Shown piece by piece: positions 1-13,000 of a DNA stretch of 64,000 bases (position 1 is its first letter; the number at the start of each line of letters is the position of its first letter). Position numbers and translations under genes: made by a program. The notes beneath the pieces were generated by a model that was not told where the DNA came from, did not search any database, and saw nothing but the letters and a program-made list of their open reading frames with translations. This DNA comes from Streblospio benedicti (Eukaryota > Annelida > Polychaeta > Spionida > Spionidae), in the NCBI GenBank assembly GCA_019095985.1, contig CM032668.1:23566924-23630923 (forward strand). The letters run 5' to 3'.

Positions 1-252
1 CTGGTACATGGATACAGACTGTTTTCATTCTATTTGAGCTTTGATAGGCTTTGTTTTATTATTTGTAAATTTATGTAGGGTCACAACTTTCATATGAGAT
101 TGGTTGAACTTATATTAAACCTCTTCTGAGACACAGGTTCCTTTATTATACATTTCCATATAGTTTTGTCTATTTTGCACCTCGGAAGATATGCAGGAGA
201 CATGATACGCGTTTTTAAAAAAATGACCACTCAAACCCAATGCTTTTGAGCT

Positions 253-2113
253 TTATTGATTGGGTAAAGACTTGCTGCGTTGCATTTCAAGTTTAGCTAT
301 TTTCTCAACATCATTATATTGTGGCTTCTTTCCTTTCACCCTTCTATCTGGCTTAATAAATGTTCGCTGACGCCTGTTATTGAACCATTTTTTAACTTGT
401 TCCACTTTAAGTCCAGTATCAAGAGCCATTTGAGCCAAATCGCCTGCCTTTGGATATGGCCATTTTTTGTGGTCTTCATACCAACGAAGCATCAGAGCTT
501 TAGCACTCTTTGGAAGACTTTGGTTATTAGCTTTTTTCCTTTCAGTTATATTTTTAGTGCTGCCATCAGCATTATTTGCTTTTTGAATATTATCTTCATT
601 TTTCTTTGACACCACTGGAGCAGATAGCACATCAAGAAATTCTGCTATTTCATCTGCACCTCCCTTAGTGATGATATCAGGTTTATCTTGTTGATTTTCC
701 TTTTCATCATCCTGTGAGAGAGTAGGTGACATCTTCATTTCATCATTGTCAGGATATAGGGTTCCATTTTTATTGCTTTGCAAGCTTTTAATTGCTGCAG
801 CCTCATAGCCATTTCCATTTGCATCAGCATTAACATGAAGCATTGTATCAACTACACTTTGGTTAAGCACGTTATCTTTGGGAGAAGCTACCTTTTTGGC
901 TAACATTTGGTATTCTGCATGTGTTTGGTATCTTCCATGACTAAAACTTTGTCGAGGCTTTTGACTTGCCACACTGAATGGTTGATACTGAGGTATTTTT
1001 ACCACTACATCTTTCACTTCTGTGGACAGGCTTCTTTTCTGTAGGGTGTCCCAGATAAACACATCTTGCCCAAATGTCCATGTGTCATCTTGAAGCATGT
1101 CCTCCATTGACTCAATGAGAAAAATATGCAGCTCATCATACTTATTCTTGATACTATAGAGGTTGTCAGAAAAATTTGTTATTTCTGCAAGACGTTTTGA
1201 TTCTATGTGCATGCTGTACCAATCATACATCTTTCTTATCTCGTCGCTTTTAATTTTTTCAGCGTGTTTCAATAGATGAGATTTGAACATCATGATGAAC
1301 TGGACAAGCAGAGAAGCATCATGGTTTGAAGGGCCCTGATTCTGATTCAATGCACTGGACTGGTTTATGCTGTTGGCCTGCATGATACCTGCACCTGGAA
1401 CAATTGCTCTGTTATTGAGCAGATGATTGGTACTGTCATTTTGAGGAAGAACCTTGTTATGAGATTGTCGATTCTTTAAGTAAGGACTGTAACATAAACG
1501 GCTTTGTGAACCAATGAACTTCGCAGACTGAAAAAGTAAAAAGAATATGATTAATACAATCTACACAATTATATGAATTACACGTATAGACACTTGCACC
1601 ACTATGCAGATGGCATTTGATTAACAAAGCATTGCATGTGTTTTAAGTGTTAAAATTTTAGACTATACTTTCAAATGATTACATGGACAATTCTACAAAC
1701 AAGAATGTACTTTCTTCTAAATTTCTATCACTCAATTAGAAAACTTCTCAGAGTAAAAGCAAAATATAACAACAACAAAATCTTACTTTGGCTTTCAATT
1801 GGTGTGATGCAGGCATGTTTCCACCATTATTGTCATACTGGTGTGATTGTTGGGAGTATCCTACATATCCAGAGGTGCCTGTGTGTCCTACGTCAGCATA
1901 TGATCCAAAACCATAATAGGCTGGAGCTCCCTGGCTATAAGCTTGAAACCACGAATCATAAGGTGTAGATCCAGCACCATAAGCTGGAGTAGCATTCAGA
2001 GCATTACATGATACATTGCCCCCAAATCCACAGTCACTCATCTGAGGCTGCATTGTGGATTTTAAAGATGGCACTGGTAATCCTGAGGTATCCTGGCTAT
2101 CCATTGGATTCAT
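253..2113 (-). CDS. TALE-class homeodomain protein, two exons, 533 aa
   Basis: Exon 1 is 2113-1787 and exon 2 is 1527-253. The donor AAA|GTAAGA and the acceptor TTTTTCAG join in phase 0 to give 533 residues. The N-terminal part is rich in Gly, Tyr, Ser and Gln, as in transactivation regions. The homeodomain lies near the C-terminus (about residues 440-505). It has the TALE signature: an LPKSA start like MEINOX/TGIF, the three-residue loop extension with WPYP, and a third helix with WFNNRR. Position 50 is therefore Asn, where MEIS/TGIF have Ile, PBC has Gly and Iroquois has Ala. No MEINOX or PBC domain is evident upstream. The start codon is the only in-frame ATG at the head of exon 1; an ATG 10 nt upstream is in another frame. 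Role: DNA-binding nuclear regulator, inferred from the domain. It could be a fast-evolving TGIF-like gene or one of the lineage-specific spiralian TALE genes (SPILE). The orthology group cannot be set by eye. Confidence 0.88.
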
Positions 2114-2199
2114 GATGAATCATGAACTCTTCAGATTAAACACCTACTTGGTTTGAGTTAATATCCGTGTTGTTATTGATATTGAAACTTAATAGAAAC

Positions 2200-4130
2200 A
2201 AACAGATTATGTTTACTATGCAATAGATTTTAGGAGCACAATAATGCACTGTCCACACTTCATGAGACCAAGTCACTGAATGAAGTGACTTCAATGTTTC
2301 TGAACAGCACTCACACTCAATGAATTATGAGTAGTTAATCTGATTGGCTGGTTTGTAAATGCAAAGATTTGATTGGTTTTCACTTGAATAGAAACTTCCA
2401 AGTCAGGGTGATTTCTTTGATGGCTTAATATAGAAATGACCACTAGCTTGAAAACAATGAGTGATGGTCAATCAAAGACAAGAGCTTGTTTTGAAATTAA
2501 CTCACCTTAGTTATCAAAGCCCTTTGTATTTACTTGAGGAATGTGAATTGAAAGGGAAGTTATTGGGATCATAAACCATTTGAAAAGTTTGTTTATGACC
2601 TTAGTAATATTTGAAGTGACAATTACTAATATAAAAAAAGGTGAGTGAAAGAATTCTTTTTTAAACTAAGACATACAGGATAAAAAAATATTTTGGATAA
2701 CATTTTACTGCCATATTTATAGAACTTTTTAATGCTCAAATCTTTGACTTGTGTCAACACTGTAATGTTAAATAACCTTAATACTATAAAAAAAACTTTG
2801 ATTCTGTAATTTGATTGAGGTCATTATTATATCAAGTTCTGTAATTTGAAGTTGGTCATAATATCAAACATAACGTTGATCATAAACTGATTACTAGTGG
2901 TATATAGTACAATATCAAACATAAAATGGACCATAAACTGATTTCTAGTTGTAATTATACCAAGTATTGATAATGTATCAGTGTCAGTCTTCTGCTCTTC
3001 ACAAAAAGATATTTAATCAGAACTTCGTGTACAGACTACAGTGCCAGTGGGATGGGTTTGGGGTTGTTACATGGTGTACATGTAAGTATAGACGTGTATG
3101 GATGTTACAGTGGCAGAATAATTAAGCCTTGTAAAATGAGAGGAGTGTCAAGACGACCATCACACAGACATATGCTAGATATATGGGGTAAGTATAAAAC
3201 CATCAAATAGTTAGTAATTTTAATACCCACTATACAAATAGTATTTAAATTAATATTTTCTTATGTTTTTATTGTCATTTTAAGTATGCACTAAACCGTA
3301 AAACATTAAGATTTTATTAAGATTTTTCTTATTTTTTATTAAGATTTTTGCTGGAAAATTAAGATTTTTCAAGGTTCGGATTAAGATTTTATGCGGTGAT
3401 AGGTTCACATTTCTGACTCTGGCGAGAGGTTTCCCACAGGACATCCAGCATCCAATTTTTGCGTCTCCTAACTTACCATGAGGTTGTCCTTATTTTTGCG
3501 CTCTCTTTATGCTATACAGCCATAGCGTCTTAAATTATATAGCTTATTTTTTTATCATATCAATCATAATGTTAAAATAAAAAATTGCATCACATTCATT
3601 GAATATGCAAGTCGATTTTTATCCTCAAGTCTATTGTACGGTTCAAAATTTCATCATCTAAAAAGCTCAAGTTACGTTGTAATATTTTCACACAATTTAT
3701 TTTGAAACTCCTCCAACCTTGAAACAAAATCCCTATAATATTTATAGGAATGAAAATTTAAGTATTTTTATGAAATTTTGTCAATAGAAAACCATACCAT
3801 ACGAGTGCTGAAAGTTTTTGACACTACGTAGAATGTCACAGATGATTTTGGAAAGAAATGAAAATGCAAATGTTACTTGACATTGTTGGGGAATGAAAAA
3901 AAATCACGGTTCAATTTAGGTAATACAGGGTTTGAAATGCACAACTTGCATTACTTTTATTTTGAAATTTGAAATTCGTTGTCCCACAGGACAACCACCC
4001 TCCAACTTTTGGTTGTCCTGATTTTAAAAATGGTTGTCCAGGACAATGGGACAATCCTTAACGTAGAGCCCTGAACATACATCTAACAATCTGGTCTGCT
4101 GCAGCTTTTAAACAAAGCGTCGTTGTGTTT
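2200..4130. other. Intergenic DNA with short degenerate repeats
   Basis: No gene is seen. Two CCAAT-type motifs on the minus strand (2341-2380) lie about 230-270 bases upstream of the homeobox start codon and may belong to its promoter. At 2803-2950 an approximately 60-bp AT-rich unit with 'aatatcaaacataa' and 'accataaactgatt' is repeated imperfectly. At 3425-3490 and 3980-4065 two related segments carry 'cccacaggaca' and 'ggttgtcct' in both orientations. They look like the edges of an old non-autonomous element. Confidence 0.4.
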
Positions 4131-4133
4131 CAG

Positions 4134-4654
4134 CCTCGGGCCACCAGGCGGCAGGCCTGTGCGTGGCCGGCGACCACGTGTTTGTCACCACGACGTCCGG
4201 CCGTCTCGTCGTGGCCCACGCCGTTTCCATGGTACCAGCCGCCACCCTGCGTTGTCACGACGATGCACCACCCCCCAGGGTTGTGTTGCCGCTACTCGGC
4301 ATCGCGACCAATCAGCCACTGGCAGCAGATCAGGCGACCAATCAGACGCTGGATAGCACGACAGCGGCCAATCAGAGGACAGATAACAGCTTGACCAATC
4401 AGAGGACAGATAACATGGCAGCGACCAATCAGAGGACAGATTACATGCCGTGGGATGCCGCAGTAGACACTGTGTCCGGCGGCGGGGTCGCTGTTCCGGT
4501 TGTGGTCACTGTGGGTCGCGGGTTCCGGGACGTGCTGGGTGAGGAGTGTGCAGTGCCGACCGGGCCGCCTCCAGCAGCGAATGCCGGCGCCGAGAGGCAG
4601 CAACAGTACCTGCTGAGCTGGGACGCGCGCCACTGGACGCACGGTGCTGCGTAG
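4134..4654 (+). CDS. Last exon of an unidentified protein with a beta-propeller-like segment and a coding minisatellite
   Basis: An acceptor (tgtgtttcag) opens a GC-rich 521-nt reading frame that ends in TAG at 4652. The start (SGHQAAGLCVAGDHVFVTTT, then SGRLVVAHA) looks like a WD40/beta-propeller blade. The end (YLLSWDARHWTHGAA) looks like a last blade strand. This layout is like the C-terminus of ARHGEF10/17-type RhoGEFs, but I cannot name the family with certainty. In between, 4306-4447 holds five imperfect repeats of 25-31 bp that encode variants of (A/T)NQ-x-TD, probably in a loop. No upstream exon is recognised in the 2 kb before it. Composition differs sharply from the AT-rich flanks, as for the other exons in the window. 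It may be a genuine terminal exon whose other exons lie far upstream, or an isolated remnant. Confidence 0.55.
4306..4447 (+). repeat. In-frame coding minisatellite, five CCAATCAG-bearing units
   Basis: Units start with (g/c)(g/a)ccaatcag. The last three share 'ccaatcagaggacagat'. Unit lengths vary, but the reading frame stays open across the whole array, giving TNQRTD-like repeats. The first two units are more diverged, so the array probably grew from its 3' side. Confidence 0.8.
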
Positions 4655-7600
4655 TGACAAGTAGCGCTCGGTAGTCCTCGGATCGCGACCTCGAGAAATG
4701 TGTCCATTGTTAACAAGCGCTACTAGTTTTGCAACTAGTTGTACTTTTTTAAGACTAATCCTGACCCGGGCACAAGGGTGCTCGATGTGTCAGCAGCTCT
4801 CGACCGGATCACAAGCCATATCACTGGCAGATCTAGCTTTTCAGAAAAGTGTGTGCTTGGAATATTTCATATGATCCATATAGTGTAAGATGTGGCAAAA
4901 AATCACAAATTGGCGCAGCAGTTTTTACACTACTTCAGAAAAAAACTCCAATGAGAGTCTTTGTGTGGTCAGACGGTTTCGGTGAAGGAGTTTGAGCAAT
5001 GGTAGAATTGAATGTGTTACTGATGACTCATTTTTGTTTTTCGATGTAACTTGCAGAAACTTTAGACGTAGAGGCTGACTGTGTTCGGAGACATAGCTTG
5101 TGTGGTGGATACAGGCTCAGAGAGGTTATTGAGCTACGATGTGCGTGTTGGTTTTGAATTGGTTGTTTTGCAGATTTGAATTACTTTAAATGTTGTTGCT
5201 AAAAATGCTTTTTCTTTGATTGCAGATACAGTCTCTGTGCATCTTGTTGTATATTTATTATGGGTCTCAAATCGAACCAAGCAGATTCTGATGTAATCAA
5301 GACTAGAGCATTATTTCTCAAAGACACATTACTGGTCATTGGATGTGTGTGTTTAACACAGTGTTAGTGATTTTTTACAATAACGTACCAAGATATATGA
5401 AATTCCTTCGTAGAATCCCACACTTTCTAGACTTTTGTTGATTGTGATATTATTTTGTGCTGTAAGTATATAATACCTACTTTCTCTGCTTTAATGATAT
5501 TACCATGTAGAAAGCAAAGAATTCTTTATTTCATTCAGTATTAATTATTTATGCATAGCATCTAATCAGAAATAGTTTGAATTGGTTATTGATTGATTTA
5601 GAATTAGCGTTCATTCAATGCTTCATCTGTGCCTAAAATTTGTTAAACAATAATTGAACTTTTCACCATTTGTTAATAGATGTTATTGGAAAAAATGATT
5701 AGTTGTTATTTTGTATGCAATTTTTCTAATTATTTTTTTTCTCTAATGTATGGGTAAAATTTATTTATTGATAGACGTTTTAAATTTTCATTCCCACATG
5801 CTTTATACATTAAATTATTCTAGTCCATATCGGCATTATTTTTTCTGCTTATGATATAGATTTTCGTATGTATTTTGTAACATTAGTTATTACTGGGTAG
5901 ATATTGCCTGTTATACTTCATGTATTGACACTGCTTTATACCTGTTAAATATGCCATATTTATTCCAGAGAGAGGCTCTTTATCACATGGCCACAAAAAT
6001 GAGAACAAACGAACATTTTATGTGAATGTACATGTGTCTCATGCAATTTTTCACATTTGTGTATAAATGTGTTCAATATGTGAACAATTTTGGGGTAAAA
6101 AAGTCTCGGTTTCAAACATAGGTGATGTACGTATGTATTGAGGCCAGCCCACTATATTATTATCTATCTCATCAGGTTAGGACTTTGAGTATATGTCGCT
6201 GCAGATGTCATAGTGACATGGTCACTTCAGGTTCCCACTGTAAGATATGGTCATGGTCATATGAGTTCGTACTTGCTCATAGAAATTGTTAAAAGAATTT
6301 GTAATAGCTGTATTATATTTGTACATCTAAAGTTTTAATTGTCGCCTGAATCATGGTTTTTTATCTCGTTTGTTAGTGGTATAATTGTATACAAGCTAGA
6401 AACTTGCCCAGCTGCTGGCCCTTCCGATCAAACAATCCACCCATGTTGCAGAGTGGCCATATCAGAATAAGGAGCCCAACCCATAAATTTTCAATGTTTT
6501 AGCATAAATGCTCATGTGTGTTTGGATGATTGTGGATAGTATTTTAAGGCTAACACTAATATATGAGTCTGTTTCTTGTTTTGGTGAATCATGGAAAAGA
6601 GTGGAGCAACGAAGTTCCTGATGATAATGATTAAAACGTACATGGATTAGTAATGCAAGAACAAAGCATAAGAACACCAGATAAACCGGTATACCGTTTT
6701 ATTAGAGTTTAAAAACTTAATATTAGGTGGGGGGTCTTAGGTGTATTGGACTATTTTCATGCTTCTGCCAAGCTGAAACCAGAGAGAGGCTCCTTCCCAA
6801 GTGACCACAAAATTGAATGTAAAACCGGGGGGCACTCTAGGCACTCTATGTGAATATGCACCAATCACTGGTTTCCCATTACTCATTCATCACTAACTTC
6901 ATGACTTGTGGTATAGGTTTAAGGTGTTTCCCAGAAATGGAGATAAAATGGTAGGTGTAAAAAGGGTCCAGGTGTTACTATTTTTAAGTACTGGTATATT
7001 GTTATTATTATAAAGTATTTAAAATATTCTAGATGATTCGCTTGCCCATGACTCAGTCTGTCATCAAGTAACGCTGTGGACTTCTAGTCATTTTTTTCCG
7101 TCTGCTGCAGACTCAGTCATCCAAAATATTAGAAAATGTGCAAATATTTGTTACGAGAAAATTATTGATGGTAGTCTATGTTATTTTGTCATCATGCATT
7201 TTGAGGCCAGTCAATGTTCATATTGTAGTGGGGAGGGTGAGTAGAAAAATGGGCGAGGTGGATAGGAGTTCAATCTTGCAAGTCATTTAGTCAAAAATGG
7301 AAGTGATTAGTCGTCAGTATTCAAGTCATAGATGGCTGTCAGCAGATTGGAGGATAATAACGTTTTACATGTACGTTCTTGGTTAAATGTATGTCAATAC
7401 TTTTAGAGTTTTAATGTTTAATGTGTTGTCTGAATAGTTGCCTGTACTGATATGATTTTGAATTATATCAAAGACTTGTATCAAGAAATAAACGTGAAAT
7501 CAGTTTATGGAATAAAAGTATTTCTTCCAGAAATGTGGTTGTGTTAGTTGTGGCAAACCTCATCTCCATTCAGCACTCAGCATTGCATAACAAGTAGCTT

Positions 7601-9312
7601 CATATTAGAAAAATGTTCTTCACTACATCTATCAAAATTTTAAAATATCAAATCCACAAAAAGCGTTTGACAAAATCATGTAGGTTTTATGGTGATTGTG
7701 AAATGTGGATTCACTATAACGGCTAAAGAATACTTTATATCATTCAATGCTTAGAATCCTCCAAGACGTATTATAATAATAATATTGCATGACATTAAAC
7801 TTTAGAAAATGCAATGTATTAAGAATCTGCAATTGTATATATAATGAAATTAACCTTGTCAACATTAACACCCAAATTACATTTTTTACATATATACACA
7901 TACTGCAGAAAAGTAAGTGTTCTATATAATAAAGAATTTGGAAAAGAATAAAGAAATGGACTTTCATATGACCAGTAAAAATCAATGCATTACATGACAT
8001 CAGAGCAGTCAACCCACACAAAACACTGATCACAATCATCACAGATTGTGCATACATGTAGGTATATCACACATTTAAGATATATTCTACATCATAAGAA
8101 AATATATATATAAATATATGAAAAGATATATACAAATCATAACAAGTCAATCTATTTAAAAAAAAATATATTAAAGATTTTTTTTTTAATTTTGTCTTTC
8201 CAGCTTACCATCTATTGGAAACAACATTTAGATTGTAGAATATTGAATACTCATCTGCACAAGTTTATATACTTAATATACACACTTTCACTTTACTTTT
8301 GTGCATTTTTATAAAGCAAATACCTGATAGCTTTTAATTCTTCCCTGCTCTTCTTCAGTCTGCGGCCAATCCGTTTATTGTATCCGTTTATTTTGCATAA
8401 AATGCATGGTAAAATATCACAGTACATATCAAAGTTTAGTTAAAAATTAATATTAAAACATATTCGTCAAGTGATGACGCTATTGGTAGGATGCTGGAGT
8501 AGACTGCTGACAGGTCGACAGCCGCCACGGTCTTATTGAGGTCTGGTTTGAGGCGGTTAATGTATATAGATCCTCTAGCCTATCTTAGAGTTATTGATGC
8601 TTTTCAGCTCAAAAGAGGATCAAAGAGCCTTAATCACAATGTTCGGATAACATTATAATGTCATTATGAGGTGTCTTTACTGCTGAAAAGCTTTTATGAA
8701 ATTTTAAATTTTAGCACTCGTTGAATATTGTGATATCTTCAAATGGCATACAAAGAACAAAAAATCTAAATAAACATCTACCTTCTAGCCCTCATCCTCA
8801 CAGTCAGCTGTCCCCTGCTCTCAAACTTACACATACATTTCAAATACTATATAAAAGACGAAACCTGACATTTTAATGTACAATGAGATAAATTCAATGT
8901 GCCATGAAATACCCCATGAAAGATCTGTTATTTCATTTGACTGTCCAGTTGTTTCATTGTACAAACAGCATCATAAGCATGCAATTCTACTCTGTTTTCT
9001 GTGTCAAACAAGCTCCTACCACTATGGACATAGCTGAAGACATGTCAGGTTTAACAAACTTAAAGCTTCCACATGTGACTTTATCAAGCTTATCACCGTA
9101 CGACGATCAACTACAGAGGGGGAAATGTTACCATTCTCAAGTCTCAGCAAAAGTCCAAGGCCATTCTCACTAATTTTCTAACTATTCTCATTTCACAATT
9201 TTACAATTTCTCAAAATTTTCAAAGGAAATTGACCCCCACTCTCATTTCATTTCTCATAAAGAATCAAGGGCCATTATCCATTCTCAAAATAGGTATATA
9301 TTTCCCCCCTCA
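4655..9312. other. Intergenic DNA, AT-rich, one dispersed repeat pair
   Basis: No convincing exon is seen. Direct repeats: 5968-6030 and 6781-6860 both begin 'ccagagagaggctc', continue with 'gaccacaaaa' or 'ggccacaaaa', and then 'tatgtgaat'. Two copies of 'tgaggccag' (6139 and 7201) may belong to the same family. At 9150-9300 there is low-complexity DNA rich in 'cattctca'. Confidence 0.4.
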
Positions 9313-9477
9313 CTACAGCTTGCTGTGCTCTGGTTTGTTCCGTCCCAGCTTCTCGTGCGAGTCCGTGAAGATGCCGTTGGCGAGCGCCGTGGACGTGGAC
9401 ACGTCGAGCGCCAGGCAGAAGGAGGCCACGATCTCGGCGAAGCGGCGCACCGTGCCCGCGCCCACACAGCCCATCAC
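9313..9477 (-). CDS. C-terminal exon resembling HMG-CoA reductase, ending in SKL
   Basis: On the minus strand an acceptor (gtggtcggcag) opens a GC-rich frame of 54 codons plus TAG. The sequence VMGCVGAGTVRRFAEIVASF is followed by a LALDVSTSTALANG helix, then SHEKLGRNKP and HSKL. It matches the C-terminal part of HMG-CoA reductases: an R-x2-AEIV helix, an ALA-x-G turn, and a catalytic-type Ser-His followed by a basic tail. The human enzyme has SHM there; archaeal-type enzymes have AH or SH. The last three residues, SKL, form a textbook PTS1 peroxisome import signal. No earlier exon is seen: the DNA upstream on this strand is repetitive, then an assembly gap and a retroelement fossil, then the start of NAPG on the other strand. 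It may be an intact gene with distant exons, a gene cut by the insertion, or a stray exon. Confidence 0.5.
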   Translation of the reverse strand: MMGCVGAGTVRRFAEIVASFCLALDVSTSTALANGIFTDSHEKLGRNKPEHSKL

Positions 9478-9961
9478 CTGCCGACCACAACACCTCTGGG
9501 TTAGACTCTAGTTTCACATATATGATGATAGAGGGTGTATATAGCCTTGATGAGAATCTATTCACCAGATTTTTTTTTCTTAAATCACCAGTCACCAATA
9601 CATTTAATTGTCTTTCACCAATCTCCAGGAATGGTAATTGAATAGGTTCCTACATAACGCAGAGGTACAGGCAATTTACAATCTCTCTCAAAATTTAGGT
9701 TCAAATCACCAATCAAAGTCTTTGTAATGAGCAGATCACCAGTCACCAATATGCTCCATCACATTTCACTTAAATATAGGAAATTCAAATTCACGCTCAA
9801 GATTTAGGCCAAAACCAATCACATTTTTTGCTATATGACCCCCTCATGATAGCCCACAAGACGCCAATGAGAAACAAAAATATTGTCAGCTTTGTTATGG
9901 TGCTCGGGTGCATATTTTGTGGCTAACACACATTCCAGATGGACTGGATGAAAAGGTAGGC
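9478..9961. repeat. Degenerate caccaat-rich repeat tract before gap
   Basis: 'Caccagtcaccaatac', 'tcaccaatctcc', 'tcaccaatcaaag', 'tcaccagtcaccaatat' and 'aaccaatcaca' recur across 9560-9825. This is a diverged short-unit repeat with no coding potential. It sits directly upstream of the assembly gap. Confidence 0.4.
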
Positions 9962-10061
9962 NNNNNNNNNNNNNNNNNNNNNNNNNNNNNNNNNNNNNNN
10001 NNNNNNNNNNNNNNNNNNNNNNNNNNNNNNNNNNNNNNNNNNNNNNNNNNNNNNNNNNNNN
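9962..10061. other. Assembly gap (100 N)
   Basis: Exactly 100 N, the usual placeholder for a gap of unknown length. It abuts the left side of the gypsy fossil, so repeats probably broke the assembly here. Confidence 0.99.
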
Positions 10062-13000
10062 TGAAGATGAGATGGTTTTGGACCGCATAGTACAAGGTAT
10101 ACTACATAAACCTACTCGTGACAAGTTAGAACTCATGACCAACTTGACATTGCACGAAGCAATGAAGATTGTGAGACGACAGGAACTTGTACACAACCAA
10201 GATGAAAGCATTGCCAAAGCTGATGAAATTAAAAGCAATAGGGGCAGAGGAAGCTATAGAGGTTTCAGTGGCCGTCAAAGTAGAGGTCGACACAGCAACA
10301 ACAAGGATGCTCGGCCAAGCCCCAATTGCTCAAGGTGTGGGTTTGATTCTCACACTAGTGGTCTCTGCCCTGCAACGGGAAAAACGTGCAATCTATGCTC
10401 CAAAATTAGGCACTTTTCCAGTGTTATTCGCTCAAGAAACTGGAAACCAGACAGGATGAAGTCAAACAAAATGTAAGTCAAGATGAAGTGCAATTTTATC
10501 TGGGTGAAATAAACAGTAAGATTGGTGATCCGTGGTATATTGATTTGATGATAATGGGTAAAAAGATACGTTTCAAAATAGACACTGGTGCTGATATCAC
10601 TGTAATGTGTGAACAATCATTCAATACTTTGCCCAAAAGACCAGTTTTGTCATCCACTAATGTAAATCTTACCAGTCCAGGTGGAAAAGTTAACACTGTT
10701 GGTGAATTTTTAGCTAAAATTGAACACAAAAATGAAACACAAGTTGAGAACCAGATTAATACGGGGCCCAACTCAAACAAACCTACTCTCAAGAGAAGTT
10801 GCAAGTAAAATGGGTTTGGTCATCAGGGCTGATGAAGTTGATAATAGTACTGACCCTGAAATTGGTTTAATGACGACCCCGCCAGTTAAGCTCCATATTT
10901 TGACCCCAAATTACCTGTAACGGTGAGTGCCGATAGCAGCAGTTTTGGCCTTGGTGGTGTTATCATGCAGGAGCATGGAGGTAGTTTGAAGCTCGTCGCA
11001 TTCTGTTCAAGAACCCTAACATCAGCTTTTTTCGCTTCAAAGAGCTCCATGGAAATACGTTAATTTGGTTGCAGTATTTCCAAGGACCTCTATGAATTGA
11101 AAAGAAAGCAGATAGAGAAAGTCTGGTTGCAACTGATGAGTTCCAAATAAGAATGGTTGAAGCTTTTAGAGGATTTGATGGTGTGGAAGTTATAATAGAT
11201 GACATATTAGTGCATGGTAAAGATTTAGAGGAACACGATAGAAGGTTAGCTAGAGTGTTGGAAAAAGTGAAGACATTAGGGTTGCGTCTCAATGAAGAAA
11301 AATGTGTCCTTAGGAAATGTGAAGTGTCATATTTTGGACATTTGATAGGTGCTAATGGAGTCAAACCACATCCCGAAAAAGTTAAAGCCATAGCTGAACT
11401 TGATCAACCCAATAATGTGTCTGAATTACGAACTGTATTAGGCATGTTTAACTACTTAGCAAAGTTTTGCCCAATATGTCAACTGTGTTTAAGCCAATTA
11501 CAAACCTACTGAAGTCGGATGTATGCTGGCAATAGTGTTCTGAACAAGAAGAAACATTCAAAAATGCAAAAGAAATGATATGTAATGCAACTGCACTCCC
11601 ATATTTTGACCCCAAATTACCTGTAACGGTGAGTGCCGATAGCAGCAGTTTTGGCCTTGGGGGTGTTATCATGCAGGAGCACGGAGGTAGTTTGAAGCCC
11701 GTCGCATTCTGTTCAAGAACCCTAAAATCAGCTCTTTTCACTTTAAAGAGGTCCATGGAAATACGTTAATTTGGTTGCAGTATTTCCATGGACCTCTATG
11801 AAGTGAAAAGAAAGCAGTACATAGTGGTGGCTGACATGTATTCTCGATGGATTCAGTATAGGTATTTGCATTCTACAAACACATCATCGATAATACACAA
11901 ACTCAAAGAAATGTTCTCTACCCATGGAATTCCAGATGAAGTTAAGTCTGACTGTGGTTCCCAGTTCGTGTCTAGAGAGTTCAAACAGTTTGCAAAACAC
12001 TATGGGATATCTTTGAGCACATCAGGTCCACATTTCCATCAAGCAAATGGTGCTGCAGAAAGTGCAGTCAAGATAGCAAAATCTATTCTGAGCCAACCTG
12101 ATGTACACATTGCATTGTTGAACTACAGGAATACACCACACACGGCAACAGCTGTTAGTCCTGCTGAAGCACTCGTGGGTCGACGTTTGAAATCAAGAAT
12201 CCCTACGGTGCAGAAAAATTTAAATCCAAAACAACCTGATCATGAAAGTATTCGTTTGTCAGATGAACGCAGCAAGTCGACATATAAAATGAACAATGAC
12301 AGATGCCACGGGGCTCGAGAACTACCCACACTTCAGCCCGACCAACCAGTCTTAGTGTGTAGTGCTGAAGGAGACAGATGGGGAAAGTCTGGTAGAATTG
12401 TTAGTGTTGATAAAAACAATCGCACCTATGTAGTCGACACTCCCAGTGGAATTCTAAGGAGGAATAGAGTTCATCTGCAGAAAGCACCAAACCTACCAAC
12501 TGTAGTTGAACTGACAGATGTCGATTTACAAGAAGAGGAAACACTTAATTCATTTGCTGATCCGCCTACACAACCAGTTCAAACACCAGTACCGAACATT
12601 GTTCGCCCCACTAGTAGTAGGGTCACGAGGAGACCAAGGAGATATATAGAGGAATGCTAAAGTTTATGTGAATTCGTGTTTATATGTAAATGAATAGTGA
12701 CTGACGTTTTAAACTGATAGTGTCTTAATTTGGTCTGAAACTTTGTGTGAAGTTAAGAACTGACATATTTTGTGAAATTTAGTGTATGTTTATTTTATAC
12801 GTGTTTTATGATAGCCCTGGTGTAAACTTGTGGTTCAATGTTTGAATGAAAGAATTTGTGTAAAGTATTATGGATTGGGACTACATATAAATTCTTTATT
12901 CTTTTATAAAAGGGGAGATGTCGTAATAGTCGCAGTGTATAAAGCAACCAACCTCCAGTGTACATAATGCAATACCATAGTTTAATGTATATAGTACTGT

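Noticed and set aside
4292-4716. Open frames on the minus strand opposite the propeller-like exon
   Set aside because: They are antisense shadows of a GC-rich coding exon. The plus frame has the acceptor, repeat-frame conservation and a sensible end.
9285-9598. Arg/Ala-rich open frames overlapping the HMGR-like exon
   Set aside because: They are out-of-frame readings of the same GC-rich exon. Only one frame gives a family-like sequence and a splice-consistent length.
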